6,379 bases of DNA from DASTDH01 sp041167675 (lineage in GTDB: Bacteria; Verrucomicrobiota; Verrucomicrobiia; Chthoniobacterales; JAFAMB01). This document shows positions 5,590 through 6,379 of the stretch, piece by piece; position 1 is the first letter of the stretch, and every line of letters starts with the position of its first letter. The stretch covers positions 1-6,379 of the forward strand of contig JBEEIB010000554.1 in NCBI GenBank assembly GCA_041167675.1. Reading direction: 5' to 3'. The translations under genes were made by a program, and so were the position numbers. The notes below the pieces were generated by a model. The model saw nothing but the letters and a program-made list of their open reading frames with translations. It ran no database searches and was not told where the DNA came from.

Positions 5590-6379
5590 TTAGGTAATCC
5601 ATTCCAGAGTTTGCGGCTTTAGCGGGTTGAGAAATGGGACCTCATCCTGTACGGCTAACTGCCACTGCTTTTTCAACTCAAAGTACCAACGAGCTTGGGT
5701 GTCTGGATCTCCGATTAACATCTGTTTTGGGTTATTCTGTAAACCTGTGCTGAGCTTTCGGAATATATCCAGGTCCTGGCCGATGAAGGTTTTACCCAAT
5801 TTTTTCAAGGGCCACGAGAAGTGCTTCGTGAAATTTAGCGAGCTGTAGAAAACATGGTTTAGCTCGGTGGTAGTTTCGTTGATCGGTGTCAGCAGAGTGA
5901 TCGACGCGATCACATCATTCTGTCCAACCAGGATGTGCTCGAACCGATGGCCAGGCAACTGGAAGCTGATCTCGGTGGAGGTTGCCCCGTTCAGGATCCC
6001 GTAGCCTTTGGCATTGGCTGATGGCTTGTGTCGCACCATTCTAAATCCCAGACCGACGGGCTCGAACTGCTTGCGCTTCAGTTTCAGAGATTTGGCACTG
6101 CGCCAAAACCAGGATTGATGAACGAACGTAACGTGGGCCGGATCGATGAGCCCGATGATGGTATCATCGATATTGGTTGGGAGCCGAACCGTCTCGACGT
6201 GATGCAACCGTTGGTCAGACGAAACGAGCAAATCGGGAAAAACGTTCTCCGAAACCTGGGGTTGATGCTTGTTACTTGGCATGTAGACCCAAACCGTGCC
6301 GCTTACCTCTTTGCAGGGATAGGAGTAGGCCTTGATTTTCCTGACATCGAAGGAGCTATCCGCAAGGGCGGGGATCTTT
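5590..6379 (-). CDS. Rieske non-heme iron oxygenase, C-terminal part (5' end beyond the window)
   Basis: Such enzymes use a Rieske [2Fe-2S] centre to feed electrons to a mononuclear iron that oxygenates or demethylates a ring compound. The 262 visible residues begin in the last strands of the Rieske domain (IKAYSYPCKEVSGTVWVYM), with the CxH...CxxH cluster ligands off the right edge. Next comes the catalytic domain with the iron-binding pattern D-x2-H-x4-H (DPAHVTFVH; Asp codon 6144-6142, His codons 6135-6133 and 6120-6118). GQDLDIFRKL further on supplies the likely third ligand (Asp codon 5775-5773). The DPAHVPFVH-like motif and overall length point to the single-component pheophorbide-oxygenase/vanillate-demethylase-like group, but the substrate cannot be told. 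The ATG at 6282 is an internal Met, because the frame stays open with Rieske-type sequence up to 6378. The gene is convergent with the malE-like gene, 56 bp apart, with no clear terminator between. Confidence 0.85.
   Translation of the reverse strand, partial: KIPALADSSFDVRKIKAYSYPCKEVSGTVWVYMPSNKHQPQVSENVFPDLLVSSDQRLHHVETVRLPTNIDDTIIGLIDPAHVTFVHQSWFWRSAKSLKLKRKQFEPVGLGFRMVRHKPSANAKGYGILNGATSTEISFQLPGHRFEHILVGQNDVIASITLLTPINETTTELNHVFYSSLNFTKHFSWPLKKLGKTFIGQDLDIFRKLSTGLQNNPKQMLIGDPDTQARWYFELKKQWQLAVQDEVPFLNPLKPQTLEWIT

Overview
The window looks like the chromosome of a proteobacterium (Pseudomonadota). This rests on gene content: a Tat-exported phosphocholine-type phospholipase C, a MalE-type periplasmic binding protein, a small six-helix membrane protein and a Rieske oxygenase. 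Class and genus cannot be assigned from this sequence. Base composition is moderately GC-rich and no rRNA, tRNA or CRISPR array is visible.

Layout from left to right: (1) 1-2069, minus strand: an almost full-length phospholipase C gene that is broken by a two-base insertion near codon 132; its last few codons lie just outside the window. (2) 2070-2378: a gene-free stretch with small dyads. (3) 2379-2710: a 332-bp imperfect palindrome with perfect 18-bp terminal inverted repeats, CTAG at both outer ends and a second 35-bp inverted repeat inside. I read it as a MITE-like or decayed insertion element; it carries no intact transposase. (4) 2725-3285, plus: a six-helix membrane protein whose GTG start lies 14 bp from the end of that element and has no evident ribosome-binding site. 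(5) 3286-3519: a gap with a strong 10-bp dyad between convergent genes. (6) 3520-4070, minus: a small exported protein of unknown function, preceded by a 15-codon leader ORF that has a strong ribosome-binding site and overlaps the main gene by ATGA. (7) 4071-4246: a divergent regulatory gap with three copies of GCGCTAT. (8) 4247-5533, plus: a maltose/maltodextrin-type substrate-binding protein standing alone, without MalF/MalG permease genes next to it. (9) 5590-6379, minus: the C-terminal part of a Rieske non-heme iron oxygenase that runs off the right edge.

The genes do not form one operon. Orientation changes at almost every gene, which suggests single-gene units and an accessory-type region. 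The main points of interest are the palindromic element, the phospholipase frameshift, the coupled leader peptide and the orphan MalE with an altered sugar-binding site. I found no convincing evidence of a new multi-gene system.
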